Source of the DNA: an uncultured Collinsella sp.
GTDB lineage: Bacteria > Actinomycetota > Coriobacteriia > Coriobacteriales > Coriobacteriaceae
Length of the DNA: 8,219 nucleotides
Direction of reading: 5' to 3'
Assembly: GCA_902478825.1 (NCBI GenBank)
Contig: CABSMK010000073.1
Span: 1-8,219 of the forward strand
Below the pieces are notes generated by a model. That model ran no database searches and had not been told where the DNA came from. It saw nothing but the letters and a program-made list of their open reading frames with translations. Each line of letters starts with the position of its first letter. Position 1 is the stretch's first letter. Position numbers and translations under genes: made by a program. Shown here piece by piece: positions 1-7,600 of the stretch.

Positions 1-1
1 C

Positions 2-889
2 CTGCCGCCGTACGAGACGCAGACCGGCGGCGCCTGGTATGCGGGCACGGCCGACGCCATTACGCAGAACCTCGACTACATCAAGGCCAACGACCCCAAG
101 TACGTCCTGATTCTTTCGGGCGATCACCTGTATCGCATGGACTACCGCAAGATGCTCAAGACGCACATTGAGAACAACGCCGACCTCACGGTGAGCGTTA
201 TGCCCGTGCCGTGGGAGGAGGCCAGCCGCTTTGGCATTCTGACCACCGACCCCGAGGACGGCCGCATCACCAAGTTCACCGAGAAGCCCGATAAACCCGA
301 TTCGAACCTCGCGTCCATGGGTATCTACATCTTCTCGGCAGACGTGCTGATCGGGGCGCTCGAGGAGGACGCTCTGGACCAGCGCTCGAGCCACGACTTT
401 GGCAAGGACATCATCCCCAAGCTGCTCGGCGAGGGCAAGCGCCTGTACAGCTACGAGTTCCACGGCTTTTGGAAGGACGTCGGCACCATCGCCAGCTTCC
501 ACGAGACCTCGATGGACCTGCTGGGCAACAACCCCGAGTTCGATCTGTTCGACAAGCACTTCCCCATCATGTCCAACATCACCACGCGTCCGCCGCACTA
601 CATTGGCCCGGACGGCCGCTTGGACGACTGCCTGGTCTCCAACGGCTGCAAGATCTACGGCACCGCTCGCCACTCGATCCTTTCGACCGATGTCATCATC
701 GAGGAGCGCGCCGTGGTCGAGGACTCCGTACTGCTGCCGGGTGCGCACGTTAAGAGCGGCGCGCACATCTGCCGCGCTATTTTGGGCGAGAACTCCACGG
801 TCGAAGAGGGCGTGAAGCTCGGCTCTGTCGATACCACCAAGGATACGGCCGTCGTTGGAAATGACGTCGTTATCGGGAAGGGGGAATGA
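2..889 (+). CDS. glgC: Glucose-1-phosphate adenylyltransferase, catalytic subunit GlgC (5' end outside window)
   Basis: GlgC makes ADP-glucose and pyrophosphate from ATP and glucose-1-phosphate, the committed step of bacterial glycogen synthesis in the cytoplasm. The frame is open from position 2 to the TGA at 887-889, giving 295 residues. The ATG at 137 is internal, because conserved GlgC sequence (PPYETQTGG, then GTADAI) lies upstream of it. Compared with the usual 380 or so residues, roughly 85 are missing, including the N-terminal glycine-rich nucleotide loop. Visible motifs, in fragment numbering, are LILSGDHLYRMDY with the probable catalytic Asp at 41 (equivalent to E. coli Asp142), FTEKP with the sugar-phosphate-binding Lys at 95, and FWKDVGT at 156-162. 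The last 100 or so residues show the hexapeptide pattern of a left-handed beta-helix. The stop lies four bases before glgD, so the two are probably co-translated. The family call is secure; allosteric effectors cannot be read from the fragment. Confidence 0.96.
   Translation: MPPYETQTGGAWYAGTADAITQNLDYIKANDPKYVLILSGDHLYRMDYRKMLKTHIENNADLTVSVMPVPWEEASRFGILTTDPEDGRITKFTEKPDKPDSNLASMGIYIFSADVLIGALEEDALDQRSSHDFGKDIIPKLLGEGKRLYSYEFHGFWKDVGTIASFHETSMDLLGNNPEFDLFDKHFPIMSNITTRPPHYIGPDGRLDDCLVSNGCKIYGTARHSILSTDVIIEERAVVEDSVLLPGAHVKSGAHICRAILGENSTVEEGVKLGSVDTTKDTAVVGNDVVIGKGE
878..884 (+). promoter_or_regulatory. Ribosome binding site of glgD
   Basis: AAGGGGG lies inside the last codons of glgC and ends nine bases before the ATG at 894. 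It decides the glgD start in favour of 894 over the in-frame TTG at 855. The TTG has no comparable site, and the extra residues it would add do not resemble the start of GlgD. Confidence 0.65.
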
Positions 890-893
890 TCCG

Positions 894-2021
894 ATGATCA
901 ATCGCAAGGCCATCGGTTATATCACCGCTAACTACTCTTCGACCTACGGCAGCGTGCTGCTCAAGGACCGCCCCATCGCGTCCGTTCCGTTTTTGGGCCG
1001 CTACCGCCTGATCGACTTCCCGCTATCCAACATGATGAATGCCGGCATTAAGACCGTCGGCGTCGTCATGCCGGGCAACTACCGCTCGCTGATCGACCAC
1101 GTTGGTTCGGGCAAGGACTGGGGCCTGGACCGCAAGAAGGGCGGCCTGTTCATGGTGCCCGGCAACGCGTATGGCACCACCAAGGGCGGCATGCGCTTCC
1201 TGCTGCGCGACATCATCTCCAACAAGACGCTGTTCCAGCGCTCGGACAAGCCCTATGTTGTGATGATGGGCACCAACATCATCTTTAACATGGACCTCAA
1301 CACCATCATCGACGCGCACGAGAACTCCGGTGCCCAGATGACCGTGGTGTACTGCAAGGCCACGCGCAACGTCGATGACGAGACCAAGCTTCAGATCAAC
1401 GAGAACGGCCGCCTGACGGGCGTGAGCGCCGGCGTCGTGTACGGCGACAACGCCTCTATGGACTGCTGCATCGTCAACCGCGAGACGCTGCTCGAGATCA
1501 TCGACCACTACCAGGCCGCCGACTATCTGGACCTGCTCGAGGCACTCCAGGGCGACTTTGGCAACATCGACGTGTGCAGCTACGAGTACAAGGGCGAGGT
1601 TGTGGGCGTGTTTAGCGAGAAGTCGCTGTATCGCCGCAGCATGGACCTGCTCGACCAGACCGTGGCCGACCAGCTCTTCGATCCCGAGCGCCCGATTCTG
1701 ACCAAGGCCCACGACGTGCCGCCTTCGCGCTATGCGACCGGCAGCCACGCCTGCAACTCGATCATCTCGGCCGGCTGCATCATCAAGGGCACCGTGCGCA
1801 ACTCGATCCTGTCGCGCGGCGTCGTGGTCGAGGAAGGCGCCTCGGTGACCAACTCGATCATCAACCAGAGCTGCATCATCAAGAGCGGCGCACGCGTCGA
1901 GAACGCCATTCTGGACAAGAACAACGTGGTTCCCACCAACACCGAGCTTCGCGGCACGCCCGAGAACATCCTGGTGCTGGGCAAGGCTCCGTTAACTTCC
2001 GACACCACCATCGTACGTTAA
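894..2021 (+). CDS. glgD: GlgD, regulatory (non-catalytic) subunit of ADP-glucose pyrophosphorylase
   Basis: The 375-residue product has the GlgC fold and the usual GlgD length, and begins MINRKAIGYITANYSSTYG. In Geobacillus stearothermophilus, GlgD has little activity alone but raises GlgC activity in a heteromer; the same role is inferred here. The sequence supports loss of catalysis. The glycine-rich GGxGxRLxPLT loop of GlgC is absent, although GRYRLIDFPLSN, which follows it in the family, is kept. In ungapped alignment with the GlgC of this window, YVLILSGDHLYRMDY corresponds to YVVMMGTNIIFNMDL, which puts Asn128 in place of the catalytic Asp. Hexapeptide repeats from about residue 285 onward (such as NSIISAGCIIKGTV) form the beta-helix domain used for subunit contacts. 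The gene starts four bases after the glgC stop with a good ribosome binding site, consistent with a coupled two-gene unit. Confidence 0.94.
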   Translation: MINRKAIGYITANYSSTYGSVLLKDRPIASVPFLGRYRLIDFPLSNMMNAGIKTVGVVMPGNYRSLIDHVGSGKDWGLDRKKGGLFMVPGNAYGTTKGGMRFLLRDIISNKTLFQRSDKPYVVMMGTNIIFNMDLNTIIDAHENSGAQMTVVYCKATRNVDDETKLQINENGRLTGVSAGVVYGDNASMDCCIVNRETLLEIIDHYQAADYLDLLEALQGDFGNIDVCSYEYKGEVVGVFSEKSLYRRSMDLLDQTVADQLFDPERPILTKAHDVPPSRYATGSHACNSIISAGCIIKGTVRNSILSRGVVVEEGASVTNSIINQSCIIKSGARVENAILDKNNVVPTNTELRGTPENILVLGKAPLTSDTTIVR

Positions 2022-2023
2022 CG

Positions 2024-2050
2024 TTGGCACCGCAACATCGCTCGTAACAT
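2024..2050 (+). promoter_or_regulatory. Weak candidate promoter upstream of glgA
   Basis: TTGGCA (2024-2029) matches five of six bases of a sigma-70 -35 box. TAACAT (2045-2050) matches four of six of a -10 box, but the spacer is only 15 bases. TAGAAT (2052-2057) is a better -10 box but lies 22 bases away. Either way, transcription would start within or just before the inverted repeat. glgA may simply be read through from glgC and glgD, so this is a suggestion only. Confidence 0.2.
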
Positions 2051-2052
2051 GT

Positions 2053-2088
2053 AGAATAGCCGCCCGGTTAGCGCCAGGCGGCTATTCT
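2053..2088 (+). terminator. 12-bp perfect inverted repeat between glgD and glgA (terminator- or attenuator-like)
   Basis: AGAATAGCCGCC (2053-2064) pairs perfectly with GGCGGCTATTCT (2077-2088) around a 12-base loop. Within the loop, GG and CC could add two pairs after one mismatch. The stem is strong, but the bases after it (CGAATTG) contain no T-tract, so it is not a canonical intrinsic terminator. It lies 23 bases upstream of the glgA start, where it could weaken read-through, stabilise the glgCD mRNA 3' end or shape the glgA leader. The inverted repeat is seen directly; its role is inferred. Confidence 0.45.
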
Positions 2089-2101
2089 CGAATTGCAACA
2101 T

Positions 2102-2107
2102 GGGAGA
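2102..2107 (+). promoter_or_regulatory. Ribosome binding site that fixes the glgA start at 2112
   Basis: GGGAGA lies four bases before the ATG at 2112. It overlaps the alternative in-frame ATG at 2100, which has no purine-rich site upstream. The later start gives a protein beginning MADSSKKMQIVFASAE, which reaches the KTGG motif at about the distance usual for GlgA. Confidence 0.55.
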
Positions 2108-2111
2108 CAAT

Positions 2112-4406
2112 ATGGCAGATTCCAGCAAAAAGATGCAGATCGTGTTTGCCTCGGCCGAGTGCGCACCGTTTGTTAAGACCGGTGGCCTGGGCGACGTGGC
2201 GGGCTCTCTGCCTGCGGCACTCGTGCGCGCCGGCGCCGAGGTCATCGTGATGGTGCCCAAGTACGCCACCATAAAGGACGAGTACAAGGCGCAGATGGAG
2301 CACTTTGCCGACTTTTACGTGAGCCTGGGCTGGCGCAACGAGTACTGCGGGCTGGAGAAGCTCGAGCGCGACGGCGTCACCTATATGTTCGTTGACAACG
2401 AGCGCTACTTTGCGCGCGACTATCCGTACGGCTTCTTTGACGACGGCGAGCGCTTCGCGTTTTTCTCCAAGGCCATCACCGAGAGCCTGCAGCACCTGCC
2501 GGCCGGCTTTGAGTGCGACATCCTGCACTGCAACGACTGGCAGACGGCGCTGGCGCCCGTGTTCCTGCGCGAGTTCTACCAGGGCCTGCCGCTGTACGAC
2601 CGCGTCAAGACCGTGTTCTCGATCCACAACGTGGCGTTCCAGGGCCAGTTTAGCGACACCGTGATGGAGGATATCCTTGGTGTGGCGCATATTCCTGCGG
2701 CCGCCTCGCAGCTGCGTTGCGACGCCTGCAGCATCAACTACATGCTGGGCGCGCTGCGCTATGCCGACGCCATCACTACGGTGAGCCCCACCTATGCCAA
2801 CGAGATCCAGACGCCCGAATTTGGCGAGGGCCTGGACGGCGTGTTGCGCGAGCGCTCCTATGCGCTGCAGGGCATTTTGAACGGCATCGACGTCGCGGGC
2901 TTTGACCCAGCAACCGACAAGCGCATTGCCGCCAACTACACCGTCGAGGACCGTTCTGGCAAGGCCGTGTGCAAGGCCAAGCTGCAGGAAGAGCTGGGAC
3001 TCGAGGTTCGCGACGACCGTCCGCTTATGGTGATGGTCACGCGCCTGACGCGCCAAAAGGGCATGGACCTGGTCATGTACGCGCTCGACCGCATTCTGGC
3101 CGGCGGCGTGCAGGTAGCGGTGCTGGGCACCGGCGACCGCGACTACGAGGACGGACTGCGCTACTTCCAGGACAAGTACCCCGGCACCATGGCCGCACGC
3201 ATCGAGTTCGATCCGGCGCTGTCGCAGCGCATGTATGCTGCCGCCGACATGTTCCTGATGCCTTCGAAGTTTGAACCCTGCGGCCTGTCGCAGATCATCG
3301 CCATGCGCTACGGCACCCTGCCGATTGTTCGCGAAACCGGTGGCCTGAAGGACACCGTGATCCCGTATAACGAGTTTACCGGCGAGGGCACGGGCTTCTC
3401 GTTTAGCAACTTTAACGGCGACGAGATGGGCGATGCGGTTTTCCGCGCGGCGCGCCTGTTCTGGGATAACCGCGAGGCCTGGGATCAGCTGGTCACGCAG
3501 GCCATGAGCCAGGACTTTAGCTGGACGCGCTCGGCCGATAAGTATCTGGACCTGTACTTCTTTATGCATCCGGAAATCGAACGCCCGGCAGCCGTGGTTG
3601 AGGCTGCGACTGAGGAGCCTGAGGCTGTTGAGGAACCCAAGGCCGAGGAGAAGCCGGTTGAGGCTGAGCCTGAGGTGAAGGCTGAGGTTGCTCCTGAGGC
3701 AGAGGCCGAGGTCAAGCCCGCTGCAAAGCCCGCAGCTAAGAAGACTACGGCCCGCAAGACGACGGCCAAGAAAGCTACGACAACCAAGGCTGCCGCAGCA
3801 AAGACGACTGCTGCCAAGGCAACGACCACGCGCAAGCGCACGACCGCCACTGCCAAGAAAGCCGCCGAAGCCGAGGCTGCTCCCGAGGTAAAGGCCGAGG
3901 TCGCTGAGGCCAAGCCTGCGGCAAAGGCACCGGCCAAGACCACTGCCAAGAAGTCGACGGCGTCCAAGACCACGACCGCCAAGAAGGCAACGGCAGCCAA
4001 GAAGACCACGGCAACCAAGTCGACGACCACGAAGGCCGCCACGACCAAGGCAGCCGCAAAGCCAACCGTCAAGGTCGAGGAGACGCCCGCCGAGTCCAAG
4101 GCCGAGGCAACCGTCGAGGCAAAGCCGGCCGCCAAGACCACCACGCGCAAGCGCACTACAACGACGGCTAAGAAGACCACGACCAAAGCTGCTGCTCCCA
4201 AGGCGGAGACTAAGGTCGAGGCCAAGTCTGCTGCCGCCAAAGAGGAGCCCAAGGCCGAGGTAAAAGCCAAGCCGGCGCCGAAGGCAGAGGCCAAGCCAGA
4301 ACCCGCCAAGGAGACTCCGGTCTCCCCCGCCGCTCAGGCAGAGAAAAAGGCCCCGTCCAAGAAGACGTCCGTCCGCAAGGCAACGGCCACGCGCAAGCGC
4401 CGCTAG
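2112..4406 (+). CDS. glgA: Glycogen synthase GlgA (GT5) with a long charged, Lys/Ala/Thr-rich C-terminal tail
   Basis: GlgA transfers glucose from ADP-glucose to the non-reducing end of alpha-1,4-glucan. The protein has 764 residues, whereas ordinary bacterial GlgA has about 480. The core (1 to about 490) is complete: KTGG at 22-25 (ADP-glucose binding), HCNDWQ from 139, SIHNVAFQGQF from 170, VTRLTRQKG at 309-317 with the phosphate-contacting Arg and Lys, and PSKFEPCGLSQ with Glu388 at the position of E. coli Glu377. Both Rossmann lobes of a GT-B enzyme are therefore present. From about 491 to the end there is a low-complexity, presumably disordered tail of alternating Glu-rich and Lys/Thr/Ala-rich blocks, ending in TRKRR. 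It has no catalytic motif, signal peptide or membrane segment. It resembles the tails of histone H1 and actinobacterial HU. Its job is unknown; binding to an anionic polymer or to the granule is only an idea. The core call is secure. Confidence 0.96.
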   Translation: MADSSKKMQIVFASAECAPFVKTGGLGDVAGSLPAALVRAGAEVIVMVPKYATIKDEYKAQMEHFADFYVSLGWRNEYCGLEKLERDGVTYMFVDNERYFARDYPYGFFDDGERFAFFSKAITESLQHLPAGFECDILHCNDWQTALAPVFLREFYQGLPLYDRVKTVFSIHNVAFQGQFSDTVMEDILGVAHIPAAASQLRCDACSINYMLGALRYADAITTVSPTYANEIQTPEFGEGLDGVLRERSYALQGILNGIDVAGFDPATDKRIAANYTVEDRSGKAVCKAKLQEELGLEVRDDRPLMVMVTRLTRQKGMDLVMYALDRILAGGVQVAVLGTGDRDYEDGLRYFQDKYPGTMAARIEFDPALSQRMYAAADMFLMPSKFEPCGLSQIIAMRYGTLPIVRETGGLKDTVIPYNEFTGEGTGFSFSNFNGDEMGDAVFRAARLFWDNREAWDQLVTQAMSQDFSWTRSADKYLDLYFFMHPEIERPAAVVEAATEEPEAVEEPKAEEKPVEAEPEVKAEVAPEAEAEVKPAAKPAAKKTTARKTTAKKATTTKAAAAKTTAAKATTTRKRTTATAKKAAEAEAAPEVKAEVAEAKPAAKAPAKTTAKKSTASKTTTAKKATAAKKTTATKSTTTKAATTKAAAKPTVKVEETPAESKAEATVEAKPAAKTTTRKRTTTTAKKTTTKAAAPKAETKVEAKSAAAKEEPKAEVKAKPAPKAEAKPEPAKETPVSPAAQAEKKAPSKKTSVRKATATRKRR
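3588..4403 (+). repeat. Low-complexity coding repeat region: alternating acidic and basic blocks of the GlgA tail
   Basis: The region translates into four rounds of an acidic block followed by a basic block. Acidic blocks rich in Glu, Pro, Val and Ala lie at about 3597-3717, 3865-3916, 4069-4122 and 4204-4320. The last is mixed, with many Lys-Ala-Glu steps. Basic blocks made mostly of Lys, Thr and Ala lie at about 3720-3864, 3917-4068, 4123-4203 and 4343-4403. The motif TTTRKRTT followed by TAKK occurs in the first and third basic blocks. The DNA is built mainly from AAG, GCC, GAG, ACC and ACG codons, which suggests growth by slippage or recombination. Block borders are approximate. Confidence 0.85.
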
Positions 4407-4444
4407 CCCACAGACGATCCAAAACCTAATCAAACCCTATGTAA

Positions 4445-4467
4445 GGGGCGCTCCAACCGGGCGCCCC
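4445..4467 (+). terminator. Probable terminator hairpin after glgA
   Basis: GGGGCGC (4445-4451) pairs with GCGCCCC (4461-4467), a 7-bp GC-only stem with a nine-base loop in which two more weak pairs could form. The stem is followed by CTCTCTGT, a pyrimidine-rich run rather than a clean T-tract. Its position 38 bases after the glgA stop, ahead of a promoter-like region, favours a transcription end here. Confidence 0.55.
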
Positions 4468-4534
4468 CTCTCTGTAGGTAGTTGGTAAAACGATTTTCTC
4501 GGACAACCGTTCGCCGATGGTAAACGGATGTTGT

Positions 4535-4563
4535 TTATACAGCCTGTGTACAACAGATATACT
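4535..4563 (+). promoter_or_regulatory. Candidate promoter of the GH13-GH77 gene
   Basis: TATACT (4558-4563) matches five of six bases of a sigma-70 -10 box. Upstream, TTATAC (4535-4540, spacer 17) or the overlapping TTTATA (spacer 18) gives only a poor -35 match. The 90 or so bases around it are clearly more AT-rich than the coding DNA. A start near 4570 would leave a leader of about 55 bases containing the 4584-4601 hairpin. This suggests that the fusion gene is transcribed separately from glgCDA. Confidence 0.4.
4536..4550. promoter_or_regulatory. Imperfect palindrome over the candidate -35 region (possible operator)
   Basis: TATACAG and CTGTGTA flank a central C and match at six of seven symmetric positions. 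The palindrome overlaps the candidate -35 element, a common place for a repressor site. It lacks the central CG of many LacI-type sugar operators and I cannot assign a regulator. A palindrome this short could occur by chance. Confidence 0.25.
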
Positions 4564-4583
4564 TACATCCTGTGCGTAAAGCC

Positions 4584-4601
4584 CATGGCCAGCAGGCCAT
4601 G
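4584..4601 (+). promoter_or_regulatory. Leader hairpin upstream of the GH13-GH77 gene
   Basis: CATGGCC (4584-4590) and GGCCATG (4595-4601) form a perfect 7-bp stem with an AGCA loop. It ends 23 bases before the ATG at 4625. The ribosome binding site in front of that ATG is weak (GGA at 4615-4617), so leader structure could matter for translation. There is no T-tract and no recognised riboswitch class. Confidence 0.35.
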
Positions 4602-4624
4602 ATTCTATTGAACTGGACCGTACT

Positions 4625-7600
4625 ATGAGATTGATACACAACAGCCGTCTGCCGCAGTTTCGCACTCCGTTTGGCGCTGTGACCACTGGAACTACCCTTT
4701 CACTCTCCGTGATTCTGGAGGATGCCGATCCCGCGCAGGCAACGCTTACGCTGCGCACCTGGGTCGATGAGATTGGTGAGTCTCGGTATCCCATGACGCA
4801 CGAGGGCGACGGCATATTTACCGTAGAGCTTGAGTGCACCGAGCCCTGTCTTATCTGGTACAGCTTTATATGCAATATCGAGGGCCAGCCCGAGGTTCGC
4901 CTGGGCGCACCACAGGGCCGCACCGGCGGCGAAGGCGTAACCTACGATTACGCCGAGGTGCCGTCATTCCAGGTCACCGTTTACAAGCACCGCGAAGTTC
5001 GACCCGAGTGGTACGAGCGCGGTATGGTCTACCAGATTTTCCCCGATCGCTATGCCCGCGACGAGCACTGGCGCGAGCGCACGCTGGCCGAGGTCGAAAA
5101 ACCGCGTAAGGGCATTCAGCGCCGCATGGTCGAGGACTGGAACGAGCCGCCTGTGTACGAGCGCGCCGAGGACGGCTCCATCAAGACCTGGGACTTTTAC
5201 GGCGGATCGCTCAAGGGTATCCAGGAAGACTTGCCTCGCATCGCCGAGCTGGGCTTTACGGCTATCTACCTCAACCCCATTTTTGAAGCCGCGAGCAACC
5301 ACCGCTACGACACCGCCGATTACACCAAGATCGATCCGATTCTGGGCACCGAGCAGGACTTTACTGAACTGTGCGAGGCGGCCGAGAAGCTGGGCATTTC
5401 CATCATTCTGGACGGCGTGTTCAACCACACGGGCGACGATTCGATCTACTTCAACCGCTATGGCAACTACCCCGGCGTGGGCGCATGGCAGAGCGAGGAT
5501 TCGCCGTGGCGCGATGCGTTTTATTTCCACGAGGACGGCTCGTACGACTGCTGGTGGGGCGTGGGCAATATGCCCGCCATCAATGAGAGCTCCGAACTGG
5601 TACGCGAGCGGCTCCTGGGCAAGGACGGCGTCATTCGTAAATGGCTGCGCGCCGGCGCTCACGGCTGGCGCCTGGATGTGGCCGACGAGCTTTCGGACGA
5701 TTTCCTGACCGAGATCAAAAAGGCCGTACTTGCCGAAAAGCCCGACGCGCTGCTGCTCGGCGAGGTCTGGGAAGACGCCTCCAACAAGATCAGCTACGGC
5801 CATCTGCGTCGCTACCTGCAGGGCTCCGAGCTGGACTCTGCTATGGATTACCCCTTCCGCGACATGGTCATCGGCTTTTTGATGGGCTACAAAAACGCCT
5901 ACCAAGCTGCCGAGGATATCGAGACCCTGCGCGAGAACTACCCGCGCGAGGCATTATCCTGCGCGCTCAATCTGCTGTCGAGCCACGACCGCCCGCGCAT
6001 TATCTCGGTGCTCGGCGGTGGCCCCGACGAATCGCAGCTGCCCGAGAGCGAGCGCAGCAAATGGCGCCTGGACGAGAACTCCATGGGCCTGGCCAAGAGC
6101 CGCTTTTGGCTGGCGACGCTCATGCAGATGACGTTCCCGGGCGTTCCCTCAATCTATTACGGTGACGAGTACGGCTTGGAGGGTCTCACCGATCCGGGCA
6201 ATCGCCGCACCATGCCGACCAAGGAAAACCTGCACGACTTCGATACGTTCGCGATCGTCAAAAACGCATCTGCTGTGCGCCGCGCGCTGCCGTTTATGAT
6301 CGACGGTGAGATCAAGGCCTTCGCGCTCAATGACGAGGTGCTGGCCTACAACCGTACCGGTAAAGACGGCGAGTCCGCGACCGTCATCATCAACCGCAGC
6401 CTGCGCAATTCACACCGGGTGACGATTCCGGCGCTCGGCGAATGCGCGAGCGATGTGATCAGCGGTCACGAGTGCGAGATCCACAACGGAACGGTCACGC
6501 TCGACCTGTACCCGCTGGGCTCGTCGATCATCTATCACCATGCCGAGCAGCGCCTGCAGGAGCCGCTCGATCACGGTGCGGGTGTTGTGTGCCATATCAC
6601 ATCGGTGCCGACCGACGACGGCAAGCCGGGTACGATCGGCGCGCCCACGCGTCGTTTTATCGACCATCTGGCCGCCATGGGCATGCGCTACTGGCAGGTT
6701 CTCCCCGTCAACCCCACGGACTTCTTCCGCTCCCCTTACGCCGGTCCTTCGGCCTTTGCAGGCAATATCGACCTGCTGCCCGAGAGCCACGAGGAGCTGG
6801 CAGCCGACTTTGAGACCTGGAAGGCCCGCGGAGGCGAGGATGCCGATCCGCTGTACACCGCGTTTAAGCATCGCAATGCCGATTGGCTCGAGAAGTACTG
6901 TGTCTATATGGCCGTTAAGAAGTACTTTGAGGGCGAGTCGCGCCACGATTGGCCGGCAGATGTCGCGCGCTACAACGAGCATCTGATCGACGACAAGCGC
7001 TTCCACAACGAGGCCGAGCTTCAGGCGTACATGCAGTACCGCTTTGACCTAGCTTGGTGCGAGCTCATGAACTATGCGCACAAGAAGGGCATCGAGGTCA
7101 TCGGCGATATTCCTATGTACGTGTCCGACGATTCGGCAGACGCGTGGAGCGAACCCGAGAACTTCTGGCTGTCCGATACCGGCAAAGCAATCGAGATTTC
7201 CGGCGCGCCACCCGACAACTTTGCGCCCGAGGGCCAGGTGTGGGGAAACCCCACCTTCCGCTGGGACCACATGAAGCAGAACGGCTATAGCTGGTGGATG
7301 GATCGCCTGCGCCGCGCGTTTTCGCTCTACGACCGTGTGCGTCTGGATCACTTCCTGGGCTTCCACAGCTACTTTAGTATCCCCGCAGGCAAGGCTTGCG
7401 CCGAAGGTCGCTGGCTGGCGGGCCCGGGCAAGGACCTGTTCCAGACCGCTTATGACGAGCTGGGTCCGCTCAACTTTATCGCTGAGGACTTGGGCTATCT
7501 GACGCCCGGTGTTCGCGCCATGGCATCGACCTGCGGTTTCCCCGGCATGGACGTGCTGGAGTTTAGCGACTACGACGTTCGTTGCGGTGTGCATCCCACG

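Noticed and set aside
855..893. Upstream TTG start for glgD, adding 13 residues
   Set aside because: It would overlap glgC by 35 bases and lacks a good ribosome binding site, while the ATG at 894 has AAGGGGG nine bases upstream and begins the usual GlgD N-terminus.
1023..1748. 241-codon open frame on the - strand within glgD
   Set aside because: It is rich in His, Val and Ala, as expected from the complement of GC-rich glgD codons, with no motif or credible ribosome binding site.
2100..2111. Earlier in-frame ATG for glgA at 2100
   Set aside because: Nothing upstream resembles a ribosome binding site, and this ATG partly overlaps the GGGAGA that serves the ATG at 2112.
3588..4403. GlgA tail as a frameshift artefact or a separate gene
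   Set aside because: The frame is continuous from the catalytic core to the TAG at 4404. The composition stays consistent in that frame, with no internal start and ribosome binding site pair that would suggest a second gene.
3588..4403. Tandem DNA repeat or CRISPR-like array
   Set aside because: The periodicity is at codon and amino-acid level, units vary in length and sequence, and there are no constant repeats with unique spacers.
2082..4433. 783-codon open frame on the - strand, antisense to all of glgA
   Set aside because: It mirrors the codon bias of glgA in a GC-rich genome and gives a low-complexity Gly/Leu/Arg-rich product with no recognisable domain. The + strand has every GlgA motif.
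4964..5905. 313-codon open frame on the - strand within the fusion gene
   Set aside because: It is a shadow of the GH13 coding frame: no family resemblance, no spacing that fits an operon, and it overlaps catalytic motifs on the other strand.
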